Source: Candidatus Woesearchaeota archaeon
GTDB taxonomy: Archaea; Nanobdellota; Nanobdellia; Woesearchaeales; UBA525
Reading direction: 5' to 3'
Assembly (NCBI GenBank): GCA_013331575.1
Contig: DUGD01000025.1
Location: 18,841-29,055 of the forward strand
Length of the DNA: 10,215 nucleotides
In this document: one piece after another, positions 1 to 5,966 of the stretch
Layout of the letters: the number at the start of each line of letters is the position of its first letter
Numbering within the stretch: position 1 is the first letter of the stretch
Notes under the pieces: model-generated
The model's database searches: none
Told to the model about the DNA's origin: nothing
The model's input: only the letters and a program-made list of their open reading frames with translations
Translations under genes and position numbers: made by a program

Positions 1-15
1 GAGCCGATACCGCAG

Positions 16-309
16 ATGACGCCTGGCGATATCAGACGGCATGCGTCGTATCGAGATCGACATACGACAGAACAGACCTTGCAGGAGCATGGGTTGCATC
101 AGGAGCATGGGTTGCACCGTGTGGAGGTCTATCATGATTCTCTGCAGAGCGACCTCTTCGTCGCGCTTCCAGGAAGTAATGTATTCCACGATGAGCGATG
201 CGAGAGACTACGCTCCACGAGGCCTGGGATGCGATTCTTCATCAACAAGAGATCCGCGATGCTCAAGAGAATGGTTCCATGTCCAAAGTGCAAGCCGACA
301 TGGCCGTAG
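16..309 (+). CDS. Small protein with Ada-like zinc-binding domain (possibly 5'-partial)
   Basis: A 97-residue ORF. The C-terminal half (about residues 48-94) follows the pattern of the Ada-type metal-binding domain: a VFH segment (His58), Cys62, a phenylalanine-rich strand (FFINKRSA) and a terminal PCPKCKP with Cys89 and Cys92. In known Ada-like domains four such ligands hold zinc. Here His58 may replace one Cys, which is inference. Such modules occur in methyl-phosphotriester repair proteins and as small tails on nucleases. No catalytic domain is attached in what is visible. The N-terminal half is low-complexity and contains QEHGLH twice, encoded by an 18-bp tandem duplication. The frame is open to base 1, so the true start may lie outside the window and ATG 16 is only the first visible one. 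The fold call is moderately sure; the biological role is unknown. Confidence 0.6.
   Translation: MTPGDIRRHASYRDRHTTEQTLQEHGLHQEHGLHRVEVYHDSLQSDLFVALPGSNVFHDERCERLRSTRPGMRFFINKRSAMLKRMVPCPKCKPTWP
82..116 (+). repeat. 18-bp-period tandem duplication inside the Ada-like ORF
   Basis: The 17-mer CAGGAGCATGGGTTGCA occurs at 82-98 and again at 100-116. The 18-bp period keeps the reading frame and encodes QEHGLH twice. The copies are identical, which suggests a recent slippage or duplication event. Confidence 0.9.
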
Positions 310-397
310 ATTCTGATGATGAACGCGATTGGAGCATATGTATTGGCTGACTGTTGAAGATATTACATAGCAAAACATATGAACTGCCTTGTAATCT

Positions 398-787
398 ATG
401 AATATTATGCCTGCCGCGGAGATTAGTCATATCGAGTTCTGGGTCGCAAACCTGCGAAAATCGCTGGAATTCTATGACGCGTTCTTCAGTATTCTTGGCT
501 GGAGTAGGCTCAGCGAGAATTCGTTCAGTAATGGTACGACGAAAATCTATTTTTGTCAGATGGATATTGCGTCAAAAGATACTCTCGGACCGAGGCATAT
601 CTGTTTTCGGGTGCTCTCTTCAGAGGTGGTGGATGACGTTGGTGCTTTCTTGCGAAAGACCAATACGCGTGTTATCCGAGGACCTCTTGCAATGAACGAA
701 TATTCAAAAGACTATTACACAGTAGATTTTTGCGACCCAGACAACTATATACTAGAAGTCGCTTATTCTCCGCACAGCAAACGATAA
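398..787 (+). CDS. VOC superfamily (glyoxalase/bleomycin-resistance fold) protein
   Basis: A 129-residue protein, the usual length for a single-chain VOC protein with two beta-alpha-beta-beta-beta modules. Module 1 starts at ISHIEFWV (His11). Module 2 starts at RHICFRV (His67) and ends with the hallmark DPDNYILEVAY (Glu120). The expected metal ligands are therefore His11, Gln54 (from IYFCQMD, where glyoxalase I often has Glu), His67 and Glu120. That set suggests a metal-dependent lyase, isomerase or dioxygenase-type enzyme, but the family is too diverse to name the substrate. Start: ATG 398 has A/T-rich TATA-like stretches at about 360-380, which fits a very short leader; ATG 407 (Met4) is an alternative. 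It ends 15 bp before the convergent nucS stop. Cytoplasmic; no signal peptide. Confidence 0.85.
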   Translation: MNIMPAAEISHIEFWVANLRKSLEFYDAFFSILGWSRLSENSFSNGTTKIYFCQMDIASKDTLGPRHICFRVLSSEVVDDVGAFLRKTNTRVIRGPLAMNEYSKDYYTVDFCDPDNYILEVAYSPHSKR

Positions 788-802
788 CGGCCGTGGCGTC
801 CA

Positions 803-1540
803 TCAGTATTCAAAAATCTTCTTCTGGTCGCGATGCCATCGCTCGAGACGCATCGGCGGTTGCACGTGCGCGTACCGGAAACCGTACGACTCAAGCATGT
901 CGCGCGCGTTTGGCGTGATGGACGGCGCCGCGAGCACTCCGGTCACGACTTGCGTCCCCTTGATCTGCTTGACGCGCTCCACATACCGGCGTAGCTGGTC
1001 GACAGCCATGAGGCTCGCAGTGATGCGTTTGCACTCCACGACGACGAAGTGGCCTTGTTTGTCGTGGCCGAAGACATCGATGAAACCAACGTCCGTCTGC
1101 TCTTCGCGTGATATAGGATGGAAATCGTTGCCGATAAGCGTCGGATTATCGCGGATGTGGTCGCTCATGTCCCGCTCGCTTCCCGCCAGATCCTGTTTCT
1201 GTCCATCTTCAAGCTTGCGCGATGCGACATCGTACACCCGGAATATCTCGACATCGAGGAATGATTTGTCGCCGCTGTTCATCACATGCATCATCACGTG
1301 CTGGTCCACTTTTTCGAATGTCACAGCGCTCCCCGGACGCATGTAATTGATAGGGTTGCTGCCTTCCGGTTGATGGATGATGACTGTGGAGTCTGCTTTG
1401 ATGAGCAATACGCGATCACCACGGCCTAAGAATGCCTCTGCGCGCCCGGAGTATGTTATCTGGCAGTGCACGAACGCGATGATCACCTCGCGGGCGGCGA
1501 CCGCCGATTCCGCCATCGCCGAAAATTCACCGATATCCAT
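803..1540 (-). CDS. nucS: Mismatch-specific endonuclease EndoMS/NucS
   Basis: A 245-residue protein of normal length for archaeal NucS. The family cuts mismatched DNA (both strands around G/T, G/G and T/T mispairs in characterised EndoMS) and is recruited by the PCNA clamp. It provides MutS/MutL-independent mismatch repair in many archaea and actinobacteria. The N-terminal beta domain has the diagnostic CQITYSGRAEAFL (residues 26-38) and a VIIHQPEGSNPINYM strand. The C-terminal RecB-like nuclease domain shows GFIDVFG (Asp155), VVVECKR (Glu169, Lys171), QLRRYVE (Gln182) and LAAPSITPNARDMLESYG. These match the D-ExK-Q nuclease core. The last seven residues, QKKIFEY, fit a PCNA-interacting peptide (Qxx[ILM]xx[FY]). 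No Shine-Dalgarno is visible. A TATA-like ACATAAAAG lies about 26 bp before ATG 1540, which points to a leaderless mRNA. Confidence 0.94.
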   Translation of the reverse strand: MDIGEFSAMAESAVAAREVIIAFVHCQITYSGRAEAFLGRGDRVLLIKADSTVIIHQPEGSNPINYMRPGSAVTFEKVDQHVMMHVMNSGDKSFLDVEIFRVYDVASRKLEDGQKQDLAGSERDMSDHIRDNPTLIGNDFHPISREEQTDVGFIDVFGHDKQGHFVVVECKRITASLMAVDQLRRYVERVKQIKGTQVVTGVLAAPSITPNARDMLESYGFRYAHVQPPMRLERWHRDQKKIFEY

Positions 1541-1560
1541 GCTGCAGGTGTTGATATGGT

Positions 1561-1570
1561 ACTTTTATGT
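1561..1570 (-). promoter_or_regulatory. TATA box of nucS
   Basis: On the minus strand this reads ACATAAAAGT. Its centre is about 26 bp from the A of the nucS ATG, the archaeal TATA-to-start-site distance, so transcription probably begins at or next to the start codon. Confidence 0.5.
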
Positions 1571-1710
1571 TGTTCGGTCAGGAGAATCATCATGATCATT
1601 CGTTGTTGTCTGTGGTGCGAATCCTGGGCAAAAGACGGTGGGTTGTACAGTGGTGAGTGGACTAGTACGGCGGTATTGAGTTGGCTATTGAGTGGATAGA
1701 GGTTTGCTGC

Positions 1711-1818
1711 CTTGGAACAAATCTGAGGGCGCCGTGTCGGGTACGGCCTAATAGGTCGGGGGACCCGACGGCAACACGGCGCCCGAAACCATCCGCGAGT
1801 ATATGCTCCGCAGCAACC
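1711..1818. other. Strongly foldable intergenic element; candidate structured RNA
   Basis: This lies in the 378-bp divergent spacer between nucS and the lipoprotein gene (1541-1918); no credible ORF occupies that spacer. The core is a perfect 11-bp inverted repeat, GGGCGCCGTGT (1727-1737) with ACACGGCGCCC (1774-1784). Nested inside are CGGGT (1738-1742) with ACCCG (1763-1767), and CGGCCT (1744-1749) with AGGTCG (1753-1758). A second, weaker hairpin lies at about 1795-1811. The ends GGTTTGCTG (1711-1719) and CAGCAACC (1811-1818) can pair with one bulge, giving a closed multi-branch fold. A transcription terminator is unlikely because both neighbours start away from this spacer. No known RNA family was recognised and no clear own promoter is seen. 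The strand is undetermined; a DNA-level cruciform or protein site is the alternative. Confidence 0.4.
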
Positions 1819-1852
1819 GTTAGCGTGATCCGTATCTGTTCGGTTGCCTACT

Positions 1853-1870
1853 CGTTTAAGACGTTTAAGA
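1853..1870 (+). repeat. 9-bp tandem repeat CGTTTAAGA x2
   Basis: CGTTTAAGA occurs at 1853-1861 and 1862-1870, about 20 bp upstream of the lipoprotein TATA box. It could be an upstream promoter or regulator site, but two short copies are weak evidence. Confidence 0.4.
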
Positions 1871-1890
1871 GCACCGAAATACCGTATTGT

Positions 1891-1899
1891 TTTTATATC
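1891..1899 (+). promoter_or_regulatory. TATA box of the lipoprotein gene
   Basis: TTTTATATC is centred about 24 bp before ATG 1919. The spacing predicts a leaderless transcript and supports 1919 over the in-frame ATG at 1844, which lies upstream of this box. Confidence 0.55.
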
Positions 1900-1918
1900 A
1901 CCCGCCGTTCGGGCTATC

Positions 1919-2644
1919 ATGCGTAGTTCATCTTCCAGCACGACATTGTTGGTTATGGCCTTATCATTGCTCCTTAGCACATCGCTTATCGCTTGCGATA
2001 CCGAGCAGCCGGTGTGCTCCGCACCCTACATCGCGAACGGTAATACATGCTGTCTCGATAAGGATAATGATACTCGCTGCGATTCGTCGTCAGGCGCGGA
2101 CAGCGAAAAGGCGGCCTTGCCGCCAGGACTTCTCGACTGCTCGCTCTGCCCGCCGCAATTCGTGACGCAACGTGAAGAGGTCATCGTGTACCGTTACGTC
2201 TGCCAGAACAAATCCGTGATGGACTCGGCAGAAGAATGCGGTACTGCAATTCTATCGAATGCCGCATCGCTGCGACCGAATACTGTGCAGGATGATGCGT
2301 ATATCGTATCGTTCGATGCAGAACCGGCTTGCCGCGGCGCTTTGAAGGCGGCCGTGCTGCGCCTTGTGCTCGCGGAGGTCCCGATCAATATCACCTACGA
2401 AGTAGAAGACGCACCTGACGCGATGCCACGGCCTATCCACTTCTCGACCGGGAAAAGCAATTCTTATTTCTATGTCGGATTCTGCGATGGCGCCTGCGGC
2501 GACCTTGCCGATGCCAGTCTCGCGCCCACAAGCGCGTATCTCGTGCGTGCGGTGTTGCGCTACACAGACAAGACGGTGAGCACCCGTGATATCATCATAG
2601 ATCCGACACCGGACGGCGCGTATGGCCAGAAACGCTGCGGATGA
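1919..2644 (+). CDS. Secreted cysteine-rich lipoprotein with CCLD motif
   Basis: A 241-residue protein if started at ATG 1919. The open frame begins at 1844, but that would add 25 residues in front of a normal signal peptide and upstream of the TATA box. Residues 1-26 are a lipoprotein signal: polar serines, a hydrophobic run (about 10-24), then the lipobox LIAC with Cys26 as the predicted lipid-modified residue. It is therefore probably anchored outside the cytoplasmic membrane. Residues 33-55 carry CSAPYI..NG.TCCLDKDNDTRCD, a Cys- and Asp/Asn-rich motif I recall from secreted proteins of DPANN archaea. It looks suited to disulfides or Ca2+ binding, which is inference. Further Cys residues occur in DCSLCPPQF, the RYVCQ and EECG segments and near the C-terminus (KRCG). 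The rest looks beta-rich and I do not recognise it. It converges on nre, 28 bp away. Confidence 0.8.
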   Translation: MRSSSSSTTLLVMALSLLLSTSLIACDTEQPVCSAPYIANGNTCCLDKDNDTRCDSSSGADSEKAALPPGLLDCSLCPPQFVTQREEVIVYRYVCQNKSVMDSAEECGTAILSNAASLRPNTVQDDAYIVSFDAEPACRGALKAAVLRLVLAEVPINITYEVEDAPDAMPRPIHFSTGKSNSYFYVGFCDGACGDLADASLAPTSAYLVRAVLRYTDKTVSTRDIIIDPTPDGAYGQKRCG

Positions 2645-2672
2645 CTGACTATGTTAGAGTATTGATCGTTCA

Positions 2673-4004
2673 CTAGTATTCCGACAGTCTCTTTTGTCCC
2701 CATAGGTTCTTGACGAGCTTGCTCCGGCGCAATAGCGGATCGATATCGTATCCGAAACGCTCCATGGCGATTTTTCTCGCATAACCTATCGCCGCATCGC
2801 GATCAGAGAGCCGCACCGGTTCCGTAGCGAGTGCTTTTCTCACCGCTTCACGCACAACCCATACACCGAGCGGTGCGGTGTACTCCTCAGTTATGATGCG
2901 TATCGCGAGCACCGACGATTGGCGACGCCGGGCCGCTAGGTGCTCGAGGATGCCGATGCGTGCGGCATAATACCCGCCCGCGGTCTCCTGCACATATTCG
3001 TGCCGTCCTTCGAACGGTTCATAATCGGTCTCTACTGTGATCTGCCCTGTGACTTGTCGCTGGAGGTGCCGGCGTGGGACGAACTGCTCGAAAAGCTCGT
3101 ACTGCCACACGCTATCGAGAAGTAGGATGATGTAGTGGTTACCGAGATGGCCTCCGACGTACGCGATGCAGTCGGATTCGGGATACCTGCGGATGTCGTT
3201 GAGGAGCTGCTTGCCACGGATGTCATCAACTGCGGTGATAGACCATCTCGTCGGGACCAGTTTGCGCTCGAGCGGAAGGCCGAAATTACCCATGCTGAAC
3301 GCGCGCGTGAGGAAATGCTCGTCGAACCCTTTGCCCGCGAGCGCCGCGATAGCGTCGCCCGCGGTAAGGTCGTCCGCGCTCGCCACTTTATCCACCCGCG
3401 TATCGACAGGCGTGTTCTCCGTGATGGCTGCCGCGCGCAGCGGCACATTGGGGCCGTGCGGTGCAAGGTCGTTGTTGAATGAAAGCCGCGGGTGCGGAGC
3501 CTTCTCGAGACGTATCTCCATGTCGACGGGGCGCTTCGCGAGGCTGACCTCCCGAGCGACGGGGGAGAAGTTACTTCCTTTGCCTTTCACCGCAGAGAGG
3601 AAGTGCGAATTGACGAGCATGGAGCGCAACGCGATGATATCCGGTATGGATGTGCCTTCCGCCGACCACGCGAGCGGATCGTCGTTTTTATTGTACTCCT
3701 CCGTGCTGAGGATGCCGACGCGAATATGCGGGTAGCCGTGGCGCCCGATGAAGACGTTCGGTGCCTTGCCGAAGAAATCCTGCTTGAGTGTCGGCGCTAT
3801 CTCGCGTTGCTTCTGCATACGGTACAGCACGATGCACGAACGGTAATCGTGGAGTGGACTTTTGCAGAAGATGCATGCCATTCCAGGGATGGCTTTTCGC
3901 GCAGTAGAAAAATCTTTGCGGTTGGCCGCGATGATATCTGCATAGATGATGTCTATATGATGTCTATACTGCCTGGTCGCATTCCGGCGTGTTCCTTGTC
4001 GCAT
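2673..4004 (-). CDS. nreA: Archaeal DNA repair protein Nre (DUF650/DUF651)
   Basis: Nre proteins are archaeal repair factors; in Haloferax they protect against mitomycin-type damage and bind PCNA through a C-terminal motif. Numbered from the 443-residue start, the protein shows a Cys cluster (Cys44, Cys47, Cys57), the family core APNVFIGRHGYPHIRVGIL (81-99), IIALRSMLVNS (123-133), and the C-terminal domain with GGHLGNHYIILLL and WVVREAVRKAL. It ends in WGQKRLSEY, whose QKRLSEY fits the PCNA-binding pattern Qxx[ILM]xx[FY]. Two starts are possible. ATG 4004 lies 40-50 bp from the divergent TATA region and directly follows an in-frame TGA. ATG 3881 (Met42) begins next to the Cys cluster, as in typical Nre proteins, and gives 402 residues. 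I list the longer form because of promoter position and plausible codons. Family identity is very secure; the start is not. Confidence 0.9.
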   Translation of the reverse strand: MRQGTRRNATRQYRHHIDIIYADIIAANRKDFSTARKAIPGMACIFCKSPLHDYRSCIVLYRMQKQREIAPTLKQDFFGKAPNVFIGRHGYPHIRVGILSTEEYNKNDDPLAWSAEGTSIPDIIALRSMLVNSHFLSAVKGKGSNFSPVAREVSLAKRPVDMEIRLEKAPHPRLSFNNDLAPHGPNVPLRAAAITENTPVDTRVDKVASADDLTAGDAIAALAGKGFDEHFLTRAFSMGNFGLPLERKLVPTRWSITAVDDIRGKQLLNDIRRYPESDCIAYVGGHLGNHYIILLLDSVWQYELFEQFVPRRHLQRQVTGQITVETDYEPFEGRHEYVQETAGGYYAARIGILEHLAARRRQSSVLAIRIITEEYTAPLGVWVVREAVRKALATEPVRLSDRDAAIGYARKIAMERFGYDIDPLLRRSKLVKNLWGQKRLSEY

Positions 4005-4036
4005 TCACTGCGCTATTTTTCGTCGTAGTGCGTAGA

Positions 4037-4058
4037 GCATATATAAACTATTTAAATG
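4037..4058. promoter_or_regulatory. Divergent TATA region for nre (-) and the ThiF-like gene (+)
   Basis: Two A/T-rich boxes lie side by side: CATATATAAAC (about 4039-4049) and CTATTTAAATG (about 4049-4059). TATTTAAAT is centred about 26 bp before ATG 4079, giving a leaderless ThiF-like mRNA. Read on the minus strand, TTTATATATG lies about 38 bp before the nre ATG at 4004. Both genes are probably served from here. Confidence 0.5.
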
Positions 4059-4078
4059 GGCGCTCATTCCTCTCCTTG

Positions 4079-4732
4079 ATGAGAACCCAAGCGCGCGCGC
4101 GATGCAAACGGATAGGTGAGAAGGGCGAGGCGAAGCTCCAGGAGAAGACCGTCGCCATCGCAGGCATCGGCGCTGTCGGGTCGACCATGGCGAGCATGCT
4201 CGCGCGCGAGGATATCAACCTCCGCATCATGGATATGGGGCGTGTCGAAGAGGAGGATATGCACCGCCTCACGATCTTCTACGAGGAGGATATCACCAAG
4301 TTCAAGGTGAAACAGGCGAAACTCCGTCTCAACGCCATCAATCCCACCGTCCAGATAAAGAGCTTCCATGAGGAGATCTCGGACCAGAATGTCTTCCTGC
4401 TTCAAGGTGACGTTATCGTCGACGCGACGAATAGCGATGAGATCAACAAGATTACGTTGCCGTACGCGACGAAGAAAAAACTTCCCTTCATCCTCATCCG
4501 GTACAGTGGTACCATCGCCCACGTCCTTGTTATGCAAAAGGCGCTGCCGTCCAAGGTGGTCGAGAAGATAAAGCTCCCGCCGCTCGAGAAGGAAGGGATC
4601 TTCGCACCTGTGACGACGATCGCGGGCAGCATCGCGGTGGCGAGCATCATGAAGATACTCCTCGGCGACAAGAATAGCTACCATATCGAGTGCGACGCCT
4701 GGGAGAACAAATTCAAAGTGACGAAGCTGTGA
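4079..4732 (+). CDS. ThiF/MoeB/HesA-family (E1-like) protein lacking catalytic and zinc cysteines
   Basis: A 217-residue Rossmann-fold protein of the ubiquitin-activating E1-like family, whose members adenylate the C-terminus of ubiquitin-like or sulfur-carrier proteins. Visible motifs are the nucleotide loop AGIGAVGS (28-35), Asp52 (RIMDMG) at the ribose position, EDMHRL with Arg63 as the likely arginine finger, KVKQAKLRLNAINP (76-89), VDATNSDE (114-121) at the usual VDxTDN site, and TTIAGSIAVASIMKILLG (179-196), equivalent to the GxxGxxQAxExxKxLxG helix. The only cysteines are Cys9 and Cys205. The two CxxC zinc pairs and the thioester Cys of MoeB/ThiF/UbaA are missing, as in short family members. 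It may adenylate without thioester transfer, or act on something other than a sulfur carrier. No carrier gene is adjacent. Start 4079 fits the TATA spacing; ATG 3989 lies upstream of the TATA box. Confidence 0.87.
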   Translation: MRTQARARCKRIGEKGEAKLQEKTVAIAGIGAVGSTMASMLAREDINLRIMDMGRVEEEDMHRLTIFYEEDITKFKVKQAKLRLNAINPTVQIKSFHEEISDQNVFLLQGDVIVDATNSDEINKITLPYATKKKLPFILIRYSGTIAHVLVMQKALPSKVVEKIKLPPLEKEGIFAPVTTIAGSIAVASIMKILLGDKNSYHIECDAWENKFKVTKL

Positions 4733-4750
4733 ATAGTGTCAGTTCTTAGT

Positions 4751-4791
4751 GTACGAGTTAGCACACACGTTAACAGCACACTTTTTCGTAC
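4751..4791 (+). terminator. Possible terminator after the ThiF-like gene
   Basis: A short inverted repeat, GTACGA (4751-4756) with TCGTAC (4786-4791), surrounds a TTTTT run at 4782-4786, about 50 bp after the stop. Archaeal termination relies mainly on T-runs. The stem is short, so this is weak. Confidence 0.25.
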
Positions 4792-4844
4792 TAGTTACTT
4801 GTTTAGTAGTTGCTTTCGTTGTAGTTACGTTGTTGCCTTGGCGT

Positions 4845-4890
4845 AGCCCTGAAGCCCGAGTGCGGCCCAGAGGTCCGCCTTGCGAGGGCT
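4845..4890. other. Hairpin-forming element in convergent spacer
   Basis: AGCCCT (4845-4850) pairs with AGGGCT (4885-4890). Inside, CGAG (4857-4860) pairs with CTTG (4879-4882) and GCGG (4862-4865) with CCGC (4875-4878). An ACA follows at 4894. The shape recalls an H/ACA guide RNA, but the distance from the internal loop to ACA is about 9 nt instead of 14-16. It could be a terminator-side structure for the protease gene or an unclassified small RNA. Confidence 0.25.
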
Positions 4891-4939
4891 GAAACAAATC
4901 GAGAGTACGTGCGCCGCGACAATAGATCGTGCGTCGACG

Positions 4940-5701
4940 TCAGTGTTTCTTGAGATACTTTAAGAATGCGATATCTGCATCATCGCCCCACGTGGCAGTG
5001 TCGAGTGCGAGATCTGCGATAGCAGCCGGCCGCGTCAAATGCCGACGCCTCACTTCATGTTCGAACCAGCGCGCCTCGTCGTTATTGCCAAGTCGCTTCG
5101 GAACAAATCCAAGATTGGGCATGGCCCGTCGTGCCATATACTCAGCGAATCCTTCATCGAGCACCATTGGCAAGTTGTCAACAAGCTCCGGTGAGAAGAA
5201 ACGATGTCCAGAATAACGCGCAAGCGCGATATGATAGAGTTCATGGAGTAGTAATTGGACGCCGACTTCCGTCGAGAGATCATTCGTCCTATTCGGCGGG
5301 CCGTACCAATACACTCCTTTTGCGCCAGCCTTCGCTCCTACTGCGTGGTCGCCAAGGTCGCTTATCGCAGCATGAATCCCATCCTCTGCGTAGGAAACGA
5401 TATCGTCAGTCCAATCTTTCGTGCTTTCGAACAGTGTCTCCAAGCGAGACTGCCCTGCAAAGTATCCTTCCGGATAGAATGCTGACGGTCGTTCGATGAG
5501 GCCATACAGCACGAGCGGATAGATGTGGAGTTTTCCGAGCGAGATTCGGAGGTCTGCTTCTACACGTTGTTGTGCAGATGGCAGATGTTCGCTCATCACG
5601 CGCCAAAGTGCTGGCATGTTTAGGGGGTGGATTATTGCATTAATATGCGTATCGCTATTCGTGTGCCATGCGATTCCGCAGTTGTTCGCGTAGTAATGCA
5701 T
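4940..5701 (-). CDS. Putative zinc metalloprotease, gluzincin-like (HExxH...E)
   Basis: A 253-residue protein. LLHELYHIAL carries the HExxH zinc site (His153, Glu154, His157), and VLDEGFAEYMA supplies a third ligand candidate, Glu183, 26 residues later. The spacing and the EGFAEY context match gluzincins of the MA clan (M1-like or peptidase-MA-like domains). The N-terminal about 145 residues are not recognised and show no clear signal peptide or membrane segment, so a cytoplasmic location is most likely. It is shorter than M1 aminopeptidases, so it is a minimal or divergent member; substrate unknown. Start ATG 5701 has no Shine-Dalgarno. The best TATA box (5816-5829, minus strand reading) would give a leader of about 95 nt containing a large hairpin, so expression may be controlled at the leader. 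It converges on the ThiF-like gene. Confidence 0.75.
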   Translation of the reverse strand: MHYYANNCGIAWHTNSDTHINAIIHPLNMPALWRVMSEHLPSAQQRVEADLRISLGKLHIYPLVLYGLIERPSAFYPEGYFAGQSRLETLFESTKDWTDDIVSYAEDGIHAAISDLGDHAVGAKAGAKGVYWYGPPNRTNDLSTEVGVQLLLHELYHIALARYSGHRFFSPELVDNLPMVLDEGFAEYMARRAMPNLGFVPKRLGNNDEARWFEHEVRRRHLTRPAAIADLALDTATWGDDADIAFLKYLKKH

Positions 5702-5719
5702 CTAGATTGTGAGAAAGGG

Positions 5720-5796
5720 CAACACGGGGGGAAAGGGTGGTGGTGAGGTGGTAGAAGAAGAATGTGAGTTCTTCTTGCAGATTCCCCCCGATGTTG
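5720..5796. other. Large nested inverted repeat before the protease gene (candidate leader structure)
   Basis: Outer arms are CAACACGGGGGGAA (5720-5733) and TTCCCCCCGATGTTG (5782-5796), 14 bp with one bulged A (5791). Inner arms are AAGAAGAA (5755-5762) and TTCTTCTT (5769-5776), with a 6-nt loop. Between the outer and inner 5' arms lies a GGT-repeat segment, so the plus strand is G-rich and the minus-strand RNA has a CACC-repeat tract. The element lies 19-95 bp upstream of the protease ATG, downstream of its likely promoter. A folded mRNA leader is the simplest reading; a plus-strand RNA or G-quadruplex is the alternative. Confidence 0.5.
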
Positions 5797-5815
5797 TTAC
5801 TACTATAGAAGAGTT

Positions 5816-5829
5816 CATATATATAAAGG
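5816..5829 (-). promoter_or_regulatory. TATA-like box, probably of the protease gene
   Basis: CATATATATAAAGG reads CCTTTATATATATG on the minus strand, a good archaeal TATA box. It predicts transcription starting near 5795, just at the edge of the nested hairpin. It is nearly symmetric, so plus-strand use cannot be excluded, but no gene lies at the right distance there. Confidence 0.4.
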
Positions 5830-5925
5830 TTTCTGTTCAGGACCACTCGGGAGTAGAAAATTTACGAAACTATCGAATCATCGACGGAGTGGACGAAAAA
5901 ACACGCCTGTGCGCCCAGAGGATAG

Positions 5926-5934
5926 ATATTTAAA
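5926..5934 (+). promoter_or_regulatory. TATA box of tRNA-Leu
   Basis: ATATTTAAA is centred about 37 bp before the first base of the mature tRNA. This allows a start near 5956 and a roughly 10-nt 5' leader to be removed by RNase P. Confidence 0.55.
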
Positions 5935-5966
5935 GAATAACGCGACCTCTGACGAGAACTACATTC

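Noticed and set aside
897..1346. Long plus-strand frame opposite nucS, and similar long frames opposite nre and the ThiF-like gene
   Set aside because: These are antisense shadows of genes with clear family motifs on the other strand.
1721..1745. TTGGAACAAAT followed by GGG, resembling an origin recognition box
   Set aside because: There is only one loose copy and no orc1/cdc6 gene or repeated boxes nearby, so an origin cannot be supported.
1483..1980. 165-codon minus-strand ORF across the nucS/lipoprotein spacer
   Set aside because: It overlaps the nucS start, the foldable element and the lipoprotein signal-peptide codons; no domain is visible.
5709..5933. 74-codon plus-strand ORF between the protease gene and tRNA-Leu
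   Set aside because: It runs through the nested hairpin and the TATA box at 5816, ends inside the tRNA promoter, has odd composition and shows no motif or ribosome site.
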